From Verrucomicrobiota bacterium (GTDB lineage: Bacteria; Verrucomicrobiota; Verrucomicrobiia; CAIQCK01), in NCBI GenBank assembly GCA_026397915.1, contig JAPLTX010000023.1, forward strand, positions 62,001 through 126,000: 64,000 bases of DNA, in the 5' to 3' direction. The notes below the pieces were generated by a model. It ran no database searches. It was not told where the DNA came from and was given only the letters and a program-made list of their open reading frames with translations. A program made the position numbers and the translations under genes. This document shows, piece after piece, positions 1-8,353 of the stretch (within the stretch, counting starts at the first letter, position 1; each line of letters starts with the position of its first letter).

Positions 1-84
1 CTGACCGACGTCCTCGACGCCGCCCGCATTGCCTACGACCTGCGCAGCTACAAGGACATCGAGGCGATCAAGCGCGCGGTATAA
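1..84 (+). CDS. 3' end of an unidentified gene (partial)
   Basis: An open frame enters from the left edge and stops at TAA (82-84). It gives 27 C-terminal residues, beginning LTDVLDAARIAYDLRSYKDI and ending AIKRAV. The fragment is helical and charged, with normal codon use for this GC-rich genome. It is too short to assign to a family. The 21-bp array begins 43 bp after its stop codon. Confidence 0.5.
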   Translation: MTDVLDAARIAYDLRSYKDIEAIKRAV

Positions 85-126
85 CGAACCCGCGCCGCCA
101 GCGGTCCAAGCCCCGGAGCCTGACCC

Positions 127-336
127 TGCATCGTCCGCATACCATCCTGCGGCATCCGGCAGCAACGATGCAGCGCCCGGGTGCATCATTGTAACATCCG
201 GCTTCCACCCTGCATCGTCCGGCTGCCATGCTGTAATGGCTTCTTCCGCCACTGAAACGCCTTTTTATATGGCTGTAACGGCTTTCTCTGCTACTGAAAC
301 ACCTTTTTCCACCACTGTAACCATTACAGAGGCACA
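127..336. repeat. Degenerate 21-bp tandem array (array 1, 10 units)
   Basis: Ten consecutive 21-bp units start at 127, 148, 169, 190, 211, 232, 253, 274, 295 and 316, without an indel. All begin TG; base 4 is A in nine and base 6 is C in nine, giving a TG(T/C/A)A(A/T)C head. TGTAAC occurs in units 4, 8 and 10, TGAAAC in 7 and 9, TGCATC in 1 and 5. Units 1-5 continue with a CCGGC-like block and units 6-10 with CTTT-like, so there are two sub-families. Because 21 is a multiple of three, a 150-codon frame (29-481) stays open across it; I do not regard that as evidence of coding. The head resembles that of the better preserved array at 36125-36502. From 337 to 591 I see no gene, only an inverted GTTACA copy at 344-349. 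Confidence 0.75.
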
Positions 337-591
337 AAAAGATGTTACAGATGTGGAAGAAGTCATTTCATTGAGCCAACAAGGCGCAGCAGCCATGCGA
401 AAAGCCGCTGCATCGGCTGGAAAAGAGAAAACCGTGCCCTTCCCGGATGAAACATCCCCCACAATTGCCGCCGCACAATAACCATCCGCCACTCCCGCCA
501 GCCAGAAAGCAGTTCCTCAACCGCGCCCAGTCGGGATACATGAAGATACAGGTCCGCCCTCAGACCCGCCAGACCTCACGCCCGCCCAAAG

Positions 592-2991
592 TCACCCTTC
601 ACACTTCGCGAGAGTCGCGAGGGCTTCTTGGAGGCCGGGCGAGCCGAGCTTGGTGTAGATATCCACCGCGCGCCGGGCGTAGGGCAGCCCTTCCGGCTTC
701 TTCCCCTGCCGGGCCAAGGCTTTGGCGATGCGCTGGCAGTTTGAGGCGATCAACTCTTGGCGGCCCACCTTTTCGGACAAAGGCAGTGCCTCGCGGGCCA
801 AAGCCTCGGCACCCGGCCAATCTTCCCGATCCAAGGCCAACTCAGCCAGATTGCCCATGCAGATAGCCACGCCCTCTGCGTTACCGACCACGCGGTCCAC
901 CCGCAGCGCCTCGCGATAATCCCTCTCCGCCGCCGCGAAATCGCCGGAGAGATGCTCAGCACCGGCGAGGTCGTTCAAGGCGATGGCCACGTCCACGCTC
1001 GAGGCGGACAAACTGCGATACAATTCTAGCGCCTCGCGGTAGGCGGCGATGGCGGCGGTGTAATCCTTCTTCAAATGATGTCCGATGCCCCGCAACTGGA
1101 TGGCGGTGGAACGCTCGCGGACACCGGCCTTGGCCTTGCGCCAGTGCGCCGCCGCCCGGTCGGCACAGGCCAGCACCTCGTCCGCCTGCTGGCGCAGAGA
1201 GTGAATCATGCCCGCGTGATAGGCCCGCCAGCCAGCCTTGTCGTAATCGCCGGCCGCCACAGCCCTGGTTTCCGCCTGCTGGTTGAGCGAGAGCCATTCA
1301 TCCCAGCGGCCCGTGAAGTTAAGGAAGGCGCCGAGTGCATCGCATACGGTCTGGAGCCGATCATTCGGCCCGGCGAGGAAGAGCGGCAAGGCCGGGGCCA
1401 CCGTGGACCAGCCAGCATCAAGCACCGGGAAACGATCGTGCTTCTCCCAACCGTTCTCCACGATCAGCGCAAAGGCGCGGTTCTCCAGCCGGCTGCCGGT
1501 TTCCCTGACGACTTCGGGCCGTTTGCGCCGCAGGAACTCGGCGACCATCGGCACGAGGGCGAAGGCTTCCTCCTCCTGGTCGGGAACGACGAGCGAGCGG
1601 TTGGCGAGACTGCCCAAGGCGGTCCCGGCCGGTTCCTTCTTGAGGCCGGCCACCCCGGCGATGTGCTCCACCTTCGCCGGCAGGGTGAAGTAGGTGAGGC
1701 CGCAGAGCACCCGCGTCTCCTCCGGAGTGAACTCCTCCACGAGATCGCCGAAGACGAACTCCAGCGGATCATTGTCCTTCGGGCAGGTGGTCAGAAAGGC
1801 AAGCGCGTCGGTGAAGGTGCGGCAACTGCCGCGGCCCAGTTGCCCCGCCACCCAGTGCAGGAGCAGCGGATTGCCGCCGGTCTGCGTGTGGAGGGCGATG
1901 CGCTCGGCCTCGCTGGTCTTCGCGAGCAGCGGATTGTGCAAGGCAAGGTCGGCAAGGATTCTCAGTGCTGTCTCTGGGTCGAGTTTCTGCAATGGAATCA
2001 GATCCGAACCGGAGCCGATGCGGCGGCGGCTGGTGAGGATGGCCTTGCAGCCCGGCGGCAGGCGTTTGACGAAGGTGAAAAGCTGGTCGCGGTCGGACTT
2101 GGGAAGCGATTCGAGGTTGTCGAGGATGAGCAGCGCCCCCGCCGGGCGAAGGGCGTCGATCAGGAGCCGGACGCGCTGGTCCTCCGGGGCCTTCGTGATC
2201 TCCGGCTGCTCCAACTGGCGGGCGAGTTCATTGAGCATCTCCAGAAACCCCGGCAGGATGAAGCCGGTGAGCGGGCGCTCGCCATCGTCGTCCATCTCGC
2301 GCTCCTTCACGGAGAGGAAGATGATGCGCTGGAAACGGCCCACCGGGCAATCGTAGGCCGCGCGCACCGCGAGCGAGGTCTTCCCCATCCCGCCCGGCCC
2401 GTCAATGAGCGCGCCCCAGGTGCGGTTCTCCGGGTCGAGGGCCTCGCGAATGGCCGCCAACTCCTTCTCGCGCCCGAAGAACGGCTGAAGTCGCGGGAGG
2501 TTGTTGGGGATGGAAGTTTTTGGGGGCGGTGTGGTAGCGGGTAGAGTGCCGCCAAGCCATTTCACAATGCTCGCAAAGTCACGCTCCGCGTGGAAGCGGT
2601 GGTAACCTTCGAGTTTGGAAGAGATATGCGTGGCATCGCTGTCGTTGAAGACCACGACACGGATATTCTCGTTGATGTTGGCAGCCTTGTAGATTCGCGT
2701 GCGCAGGTCGTCGGCTTCGCAGGCGGCCCCGAGCCCGGTGCCAGGCGGTTGTTTGCCGTCGAAACAGAGGAACCAAGATTCACTGCCGACGATGATGACG
2801 TGCTCAGTATTGATTGCCTGGTCACTGCTCCACTTCGGCCATTTTTCGGGTGGACCACCGGGATGCTTGTCGAGATAGAACTGATCGAGGATGACGTTGA
2901 TGCCACTGGCGCGAAGTTGTTCCGCAAAGGAACGCACGCGATGGCGTTGTGCGTCGTCAATTTGCCGGTAGCTGATAAACACGGAGGGCAT
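592..2991 (-). CDS. SEFIR-STAND (NB-ARC)-TPR protein, NLR-like
   Basis: 799 residues. Residues 1-150 form a SEFIR/TIR-like domain (SVFISYRQ at 3-10, ILDQFYLD at 34-41, VIIVGSESW at 65-73). A STAND ATPase follows: Walker A GPGGMGKTS (198-206), Walker B LLILDNLE (287-294), a TSRRR sensor-like stretch (320-324) and GNPLLL (373-378). From about residue 560 there are TPR-like helical repeats. In this architecture the C-terminal repeats normally sense a ligand, the ATPase oligomerises and the SEFIR domain is the effector (protein interaction or NAD-consuming). Bacterial relatives are mostly immunity genes, so a phage-defence role is inferred, not shown. It is cytosolic, with no signal peptide. It lies between a degenerate repeat array and a broken TIR gene, which suggests a turnover-prone defence site. 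Confidence 0.85.
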   Translation of the reverse strand: MPSVFISYRQIDDAQRHRVRSFAEQLRASGINVILDQFYLDKHPGGPPEKWPKWSSDQAINTEHVIIVGSESWFLCFDGKQPPGTGLGAACEADDLRTRIYKAANINENIRVVVFNDSDATHISSKLEGYHRFHAERDFASIVKWLGGTLPATTPPPKTSIPNNLPRLQPFFGREKELAAIREALDPENRTWGALIDGPGGMGKTSLAVRAAYDCPVGRFQRIIFLSVKEREMDDDGERPLTGFILPGFLEMLNELARQLEQPEITKAPEDQRVRLLIDALRPAGALLILDNLESLPKSDRDQLFTFVKRLPPGCKAILTSRRRIGSGSDLIPLQKLDPETALRILADLALHNPLLAKTSEAERIALHTQTGGNPLLLHWVAGQLGRGSCRTFTDALAFLTTCPKDNDPLEFVFGDLVEEFTPEETRVLCGLTYFTLPAKVEHIAGVAGLKKEPAGTALGSLANRSLVVPDQEEEAFALVPMVAEFLRRKRPEVVRETGSRLENRAFALIVENGWEKHDRFPVLDAGWSTVAPALPLFLAGPNDRLQTVCDALGAFLNFTGRWDEWLSLNQQAETRAVAAGDYDKAGWRAYHAGMIHSLRQQADEVLACADRAAAHWRKAKAGVRERSTAIQLRGIGHHLKKDYTAAIAAYREALELYRSLSASSVDVAIALNDLAGAEHLSGDFAAAERDYREALRVDRVVGNAEGVAICMGNLAELALDREDWPGAEALAREALPLSEKVGRQELIASNCQRIAKALARQGKKPEGLPYARRAVDIYTKLGSPGLQEALATLAKCEG

Positions 2992-3000
2992 GTCGGTCCT

Positions 3001-3174
3001 TTAACTGCTGAACAACCCAGCATGGATTAGGCGGGTGAACCCGGCCTCGTGGTATTTGTCGTAGAGGATGTGTTCCTGGCCGAAGCCTTGCGCAAGCTTG
3101 CCGCTAACCTCGGCGACAAAGTTGCGCTTTTCCCCCGCGAAGGAGAAGGCAATGCGGAATCGCTTTGCATTCAT
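3001..3174 (-). pseudogene. Truncated TIR-domain remnant
   Basis: A 57-codon frame starts with ATG at 3172-3174. Its product begins MNAKRFRIAFSFAGEKRNFV and continues to LYDKYHEAGFTR. This is the beginning of a TIR_2-type domain, with the usual FRxAFSFAGEKR strand and DKYHEAxFAR motif. It then ends in an unrelated short tail and a stop 9 bp before the SEFIR-STAND gene. The rest of the TIR domain is missing in all frames. It probably remains from an older TIR effector gene replaced or disrupted at this locus. The frame is open further upstream, but those residues do not look like protein of this family. Confidence 0.6.
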
Positions 3175-3321
3175 ACCGGCGGCGATGTTGCCGGAGCCGG
3201 AGTGCAGATGCAAGCGCGGGACTGGGCTGAGGCCGAGCGAGATACAATCCGGTGCAACGTCCCCATTGCAGGCATCGCGCCCGTTCGGCATTCACCAGAA
3301 GATCGGCAAACCTTCAACCTT

Positions 3322-4548
3322 TCAGTGTCCGCTCCGTTGAGCTTGGAACCAGCGCAGCAACAGGTCCTCGGTCAACGCGGCGTCGCCCGACTTGTTCTCG
3401 ATGCAAGCGATGTCATGGCCCAGGATGATGTCGCGGGCGATGTCTTGTCCCGGCGGGAGGATCGCCACCACATCCCACTCGGGACGGCCGAACGCCATGC
3501 TGTAGTTCACAATCCAGGAATACGACCGGATGAGCGCTTCGTCCTGGGCGGGCGCAGAGACCTTTGCGGGAACGGCAATCACGACGAGGTCGGGCTTCAT
3601 GGCGCGGACGCCTTTGCCCCAACTCTCCAACTGCGCCAGCGTCTTGCCCTCCGTTGGCCAGCAGGTTGCTCGGACTTCGCAGTTTGGACTCAGCCTCTTC
3701 AACACCTGCGCCACGGTCGTGTCATAAGGCTCCATCGCAACCACGTGAATCGGCTTGCCTTCACGCAGCAGCGCCAGCGTGCGCGGGATGCACGGTTGGA
3801 GCGGCATCACGTCGCGCAGTGAGACGCGTTTGCCGCTGATGACCCGGGCGATTTCCTCGGCGAACAGTTTGTGGCCGTTCATGTTCGGGTGAATCGTCTC
3901 ACTCATCAACAACATCCAGCCGCGCGGGTCGGTGGCACGGAGCGATTCGTAGGCTCGGTAGCAATCGGCCAGTGGCGCGCGAGTGTCGGCGGCGACGGCC
4001 CGGATGATTTCAGCATACCTGGCGAGGCGCTCCTGCGGTCGGCGGGGCACGGCGTCGGGATAGATGGAGTTCTGGGTGCAGAGCACAACCTCGGCGCCCA
4101 CGTCGCGACAGCGGCGGATGATCTCGCGCAAGTTGGCGGCAAAACGCGTCTCTCGCTCCGCGATCTGCTGCCCGGTCATCTCCTTCGCATCGAAGGCCAT
4201 GTCGTTCATGCCAAACATGACGACAACCAAATGTGGCTTGTGGGCGAGCACGTCGCGCTCAATACGCGCCAACCCCGCCGCAGTCGTGTTGCCGCTCACG
4301 CCGGCGTTGATCATCTGCAGCCTGGCATTGGGATACAATTGCTGCAACGCGATGCCGAGCATGTCGCACCACGCCCGCCGTCCGCCCGTGTGGTAATAGA
4401 CGCCCGTGATGCTGTCGCCGAAACAGACGATGCGGACCGGCTCGGCGCTTTGAGTCAGGAGCCGGCCCGACTTCGGCAGGCTCGGCTCTCCGGCCGCGAT
4501 GGTAACCGTAAACGCACAAACAACCGCACACCAGATTCGGAGGATCAT
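3322..4548 (-). CDS. Secreted SGNH/GDSL-type hydrolase
   Basis: 408 residues with a Sec signal peptide (about 1-20, hydrophobic core WCAVVCAFTVTIAA). SGNH block I is FGDSITG (Ser46), block II is NAGVSGNT, block III is MFGMND, and block V is ETIHPNMNGH. These enzymes are usually carbohydrate O-acetyl esterases or lipases using Ser-His-Asp. Here the residue three before the catalytic His is Glu, not the usual Asp. The C-terminal 170 residues form a second, less recognisable domain. It is the last gene of a minus-strand run behind the GH127 and PHP-domain genes (40-bp gap), so removal of acyl groups from a plant- or algal-type glycan is plausible. Confidence 0.8.
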   Translation of the reverse strand: MILRIWCAVVCAFTVTIAAGEPSLPKSGRLLTQSAEPVRIVCFGDSITGVYYHTGGRRAWCDMLGIALQQLYPNARLQMINAGVSGNTTAAGLARIERDVLAHKPHLVVVMFGMNDMAFDAKEMTGQQIAERETRFAANLREIIRRCRDVGAEVVLCTQNSIYPDAVPRRPQERLARYAEIIRAVAADTRAPLADCYRAYESLRATDPRGWMLLMSETIHPNMNGHKLFAEEIARVISGKRVSLRDVMPLQPCIPRTLALLREGKPIHVVAMEPYDTTVAQVLKRLSPNCEVRATCWPTEGKTLAQLESWGKGVRAMKPDLVVIAVPAKVSAPAQDEALIRSYSWIVNYSMAFGRPEWDVVAILPPGQDIARDIILGHDIACIENKSGDAALTEDLLLRWFQAQRSGH

Positions 4549-4588
4549 GTGTTCATCTCGTGGTTCGCGGCGACCTGCCGCTTACTGT

Positions 4589-5740
4589 TCAGGGTTTCTT
4601 CTTTATCCAGATCGGGCTTGACCAGGCATGGGAGCGATTGCCGTGCGGATCGGTGTCGGTTTGGATCACGCGCACGTAGTAGTAGCTCGGACCCGCGAAG
4701 GTCTCGTCCACATACGTGAACGAGGCGTTCTGCTGCTGCGGATGGAGCGTATAGACGACCTCGCCGTTGCGGACGATGATGATCTCCTCAATCGGCGCGG
4801 TGCCTTTGACATCCACGACTATCCGCGGCTTGCCGGTCAACTCGATATCCTCGCCCATGAAATGCCCGTTGATGCGGAAGTCGAGTCCGATACGGGCATG
4901 GTTGATGGCGTAGTTCCGCCGATGGCGCAGCGCGTCGAAGATGGCCGTGCGCGTCAGTCCCGTTGCCAGCACGGCCGTGCGCGCGACGGGTTTCCCGTCG
5001 TGGGTGTCGGTTCCCGCGACGAAACCGGTCTTCCCGCCGTGGTTGAGAAACTCGCGCACGCCTTTTTCCCAATTCAGTTGATAGGTTTTGCCCTGGTAGC
5101 GGCTGGTGTCCAAGCCCATCTCGGTATTGACGATAACGGAACTGTTCGCGGGGGCGTATTCCCACTGATCTCTTGCCTCGTTGAAAACAGCAAAGGGATG
5201 GTTGTTCTGGATCAGACCGTCATGCTTCCTTACCGCTTCCGCCAGCGTGTCGGGATTGTTGCAGGCGGGATCCTTCGCACTGAAGAGGTAATCAATACGA
5301 TTCGTGAAATAGACGTTCTTGTGATTGTAGAATCGCGGTGGTCCAGGAAACAGCCGCTCCGACGGGCCGTTGGTGAAGCCGGACCAATACTTCGCCTGCG
5401 ACGTCCATTCGTAACCGCCAATCGCGACGAAGCGGCCGTCTGCGTTGAACTGATCCGCTTTGTCCTGGATGAGCTGCCAGTTTTCCTTCGGCATCCGCCA
5501 CGGTGCGCGGTTGCCGAAATCGTGGTCGGTGAGGATGACGAAGTCGAGCTTGGCGACATCGCGCGCATAAGTGAAGTAGTCGTCGGGACTGCTTTTGCCG
5601 TCCGATACCGTGGAGTGCCCGTGCACGTCGCCCCAGTAGGTGTGGTATTGGCCGGCGGCCGTGCCGGCGCTGAGCAAAAGCAGCAGCAACAGGCGAAGCG
5701 CAGCGTGCCCGAAACCGCAATCAATGGGATCAGTGGTCAT
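4589..5740 (-). CDS. Secreted PHP-domain metallohydrolase, CehA/McbA family
   Basis: About 383 residues with a leucine-rich signal peptide (LRLLLLLLLSAGTAAG). The PHP metal-binding motifs are visible: YWGDVHGHSTVSDG near the mature N-terminus, FVILTDHDFG, NNHPF, and later GTDTHDGKP. The spacing matches the CehA/McbA-like (DUF3604-type) group, some of which hydrolyse esters or phosphoesters; the substrate cannot be read from the sequence. A C-terminal domain of about 90 residues ends the protein. I use ATG at 5738-5740; a GTG two codons upstream (5744-5746) is equally possible, as neither has a strong ribosome site. It begins about 10 bp after the GH127 stop and is probably co-transcribed with it. 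Confidence 0.8.
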   Translation of the reverse strand: MTTDPIDCGFGHAALRLLLLLLLSAGTAAGQYHTYWGDVHGHSTVSDGKSSPDDYFTYARDVAKLDFVILTDHDFGNRAPWRMPKENWQLIQDKADQFNADGRFVAIGGYEWTSQAKYWSGFTNGPSERLFPGPPRFYNHKNVYFTNRIDYLFSAKDPACNNPDTLAEAVRKHDGLIQNNHPFAVFNEARDQWEYAPANSSVIVNTEMGLDTSRYQGKTYQLNWEKGVREFLNHGGKTGFVAGTDTHDGKPVARTAVLATGLTRTAIFDALRHRRNYAINHARIGLDFRINGHFMGEDIELTGKPRIVVDVKGTAPIEEIIIVRNGEVVYTLHPQQQNASFTYVDETFAGPSYYYVRVIQTDTDPHGNRSHAWSSPIWIKKKP

Positions 5741-5750
5741 GTTCACAAGG

Positions 5751-8180
5751 CTATTCGCCCGTCGGCTTCGCCTTGAGCATCACGCAGTCGAAAACGCCGC
5801 CGAGAAAAGCGCCAGTGGCGGCTTGACCGGGCGTGGCGGCGAATTTCACCACCACGGACGACTTGCCTCGTGTTAGCTCCGGAGGAATCGCATACTTCAC
5901 GTCGAAGAAACGGTCCGCACGCTCCTGATCCAGCGTCTGCGCGGCGATCTTTGTGTCATCCACGACGATGTCGAACGTCCACGGCTGCGCCTTGCCTCCC
6001 CAGTATGAATAGGTGCAGAGAAGCGCCATCGGTTCGTTGGGCAGAGTTTTCATTGTGTAGCCAAACCACCCATTGGATGCGCACCGGCAAGACCGGCCTT
6101 GGTGGGGTGCTGTGTGCGTGCGTTCGCCACGAAACGCGTGCGCTTTCTCCGATTGGCCGAAAGGTCCATCGGCAATGACCTCATCAACTTTGTTTTGCTT
6201 CAGCAGCTCGTCGCGCGCGCGCTCGGCGGTTTCCTGCGCCTTGCGCTGCACCTCGCGTTTCTGCCACTCCAGCTCCGGCACGACCCGCCAGTAAACCGCG
6301 TAGGGTTCGCCCCACAGCCGGTGGAGAGGCACGAGCGTCACGTCGCGCGGCCGGCCGACGGATTGGGTGCGGAAGGTGAGCGGCTCGCCCGCCACAGGCT
6401 TCACCCACTCAGCAGGATCAGGATTCGCCGTCACGATGTCCGGTGCGCGAGCGACGTGTTGTTTGGGATACTTGAAATAACTCTCGTGCCGGTAAACGAG
6501 GTCGTCGGTGATCTGGTTGGTTCCGAGGCGACCGCCGAGAACCATCGGGCCATACATCACGGCAAGCAGCGTCGGATCGTCGGGCATCGGCCACGCCCGG
6601 AGTTGCATGGGCAACGCCATCTCAACGCGGTCGCCGTCGGCCCACGTTCGATCAATCACCAGATAGCCGCTCTTGTCCGCCGAAGCATCGAGCGGGTTTC
6701 CGTTTACTCGAACGGCGACGCCGTTGGCAACCCACTGAGGAACTCGCAGCCGCAGCGCAAAACGAACCGGTCGTTCGGTCTTCACGCTGAACGCGGTTCG
6801 TTGCTCATCGGGAAAACGCGTCTCCTGCCGCAGCCGAACGTGTTTGTCTTTCCAGTTCAGTTCGGAGGCGATGAAGAGGTTGACCCAGATGCCGGCGTCG
6901 TCGTGAAAATAGATGGACTCGCCGTAACGCGCGTGGTTCTCCATGCCGGTGCCGACGCAGCACCAGAAAGTATCGGGCGGCGCGTTGAAATACTTCCAGA
7001 AGCCGGAAGCGAGCGGGAAGTAATACATCATCATGCCCGTCTTCGGATCCTGCGTCGCCAGGATGCCGTTTAGCAAGGCGCGCTCATAATAGTCAGCGAA
7101 CTTCCGATCCGGTTTCCAGGCAAACAGGTGGCGCGTGAGCTTGAGCAGGTTGTAGGTGCAACAAGTCTCCTGGTTGTGGCCGCCGAGTTGGTCGGACAGT
7201 TTGCCCGGCTCCGCTTTCCAAAACTCGTCCAGACTCGTGCCGCCGGTGCAGTAAGACCGCGCGCCGACGACTTGGTTCCAGAAAAACTCGGCGATCTGCC
7301 GGTCCCGCTCCGCGCCGGTCACCTCATACAAACGCGCGTTGCCGATGATGTTGGGAATGATCGAGTTGACGTGCTGGCCCTTGAGGCGGTCTTCACCACG
7401 CGCCAGTGGCTCCGAGTAACTATCCTGATCGAATCGCTTCGACAACTCCAACCATCGCTGGTCGCCGGTCAGCCCGTAGAGGGTGGCGAGACATTCGGTC
7501 ATCCCGCCTTCCTCCGCCGAGTTGAGCATCCGTTGCATGGTTGGGCGATCAACTCGATCGAGCCGGCTCTTGGTCCAAGCCGCCATCTGTTCGGCCACCT
7601 GCAATGCTTGCGGATTTCCGCAATAGACGTGGACATCAATCAGGCCGGAGAAAACCTTGTGGAACCGATACCACGCGTTCCCCCCGCCTTTGCCCGCGAT
7701 CAACTCATCTACGTATGATTGAGGATAAGCGCCAAGGAAACCGTTGCCGTGCGCCTTCTGACACTCGGCCAGCGCCGCCACGATACGGCCGGCTTTTGCG
7801 CGGAGGGTTTTGTCGCCAGTCGAGGCAACCATCATGGCGCAAGCCGAGAGGTAGTGGCCCACCGCGTGAGAACGGACTTTCGGTTTCTCCCAGCCGCCCA
7901 GCGGCTCGCCCGGAGCCGGCAGTCCGGCGGTCTCGCGGAAGTGAAACAGCAGGCGGTTCTCATCCAACTCGTGGAGATACTTCCGCGTTCGCTCCATCGC
8001 CTCGCGAAACGGACCCTCCAGCAACCGCACGTCCTGAAGCTCAAACGGCCGGGCCTCTAAACGGACCACCTCCCGGCCCACAGGCCACAATCCAGCGAAA
8101 CCTGGCATCGAACCCGCCAGGACGACAGCGGCCACCAAGCCAATGCACGGATAACACGGACGCGTGTTGAGTGAGCGCAT
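5751..8180 (-). CDS. Secreted GH127/GH146-type beta-L-arabinofuranosidase (DUF1680)
   Basis: 809 residues, signal peptide included. The DUF1680 alpha/alpha barrel runs from about 40 to 560 (HAVGHYLSACAMM; GGMTECLATLYGLTGD). The cysteine/zinc active site of the family is present: GGHNQETCCTYNLLKL near residue 335 and FWCCVGTGMENHARYGES near 405. This corresponds to the Glu and Cys ligands and cysteine nucleophile of HypBA1-type enzymes. Beta-sandwich domains follow, and the last 150 residues resemble the DUF4986-like accessory region. It should release terminal beta-L-arabinofuranose from plant or exopolysaccharide glycans in the periplasm or outside. AGGAAG lies 9 nt before the ATG. The 173 bp upstream (8181-8353) hold no gene and no recognisable promoter. 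Confidence 0.88.
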   Translation of the reverse strand: MRSLNTRPCYPCIGLVAAVVLAGSMPGFAGLWPVGREVVRLEARPFELQDVRLLEGPFREAMERTRKYLHELDENRLLFHFRETAGLPAPGEPLGGWEKPKVRSHAVGHYLSACAMMVASTGDKTLRAKAGRIVAALAECQKAHGNGFLGAYPQSYVDELIAGKGGGNAWYRFHKVFSGLIDVHVYCGNPQALQVAEQMAAWTKSRLDRVDRPTMQRMLNSAEEGGMTECLATLYGLTGDQRWLELSKRFDQDSYSEPLARGEDRLKGQHVNSIIPNIIGNARLYEVTGAERDRQIAEFFWNQVVGARSYCTGGTSLDEFWKAEPGKLSDQLGGHNQETCCTYNLLKLTRHLFAWKPDRKFADYYERALLNGILATQDPKTGMMMYYFPLASGFWKYFNAPPDTFWCCVGTGMENHARYGESIYFHDDAGIWVNLFIASELNWKDKHVRLRQETRFPDEQRTAFSVKTERPVRFALRLRVPQWVANGVAVRVNGNPLDASADKSGYLVIDRTWADGDRVEMALPMQLRAWPMPDDPTLLAVMYGPMVLGGRLGTNQITDDLVYRHESYFKYPKQHVARAPDIVTANPDPAEWVKPVAGEPLTFRTQSVGRPRDVTLVPLHRLWGEPYAVYWRVVPELEWQKREVQRKAQETAERARDELLKQNKVDEVIADGPFGQSEKAHAFRGERTHTAPHQGRSCRCASNGWFGYTMKTLPNEPMALLCTYSYWGGKAQPWTFDIVVDDTKIAAQTLDQERADRFFDVKYAIPPELTRGKSSVVVKFAATPGQAATGAFLGGVFDCVMLKAKPTGE

Positions 8181-8353
8181 ACACCAACTTCCTCACGTGA
8201 TGATCAAATAACTTCCTGAACCGAGTGACTAAGGTCGCAGGCTAACCGGTTGCACAGCGAAGCGCAAGATTGCGGTCATGCGACAGCGTCGCCACCGGTT
8301 TCGAATCGAAGTCGCAGGATGCGGTGATTGAGATCTGCGCCTTCCAACGCGAG

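Noticed and set aside
29..481. 150-codon frame across array 1
   Set aside because: The frame stays open mainly because the repeat period is a multiple of three. It begins inside the preceding gene and has no ribosome site; composition of the repeat part is not protein-like. I keep it only as part of the array description.
1075..2544. Long plus-strand frame inside the SEFIR-STAND gene
   Set aside because: It is the antisense shadow of a gene with clear domains; it is Arg/Glu/Leu-rich without any recognisable motif. The same holds for the long antisense frame at 27890-30667 and 53421-55028.
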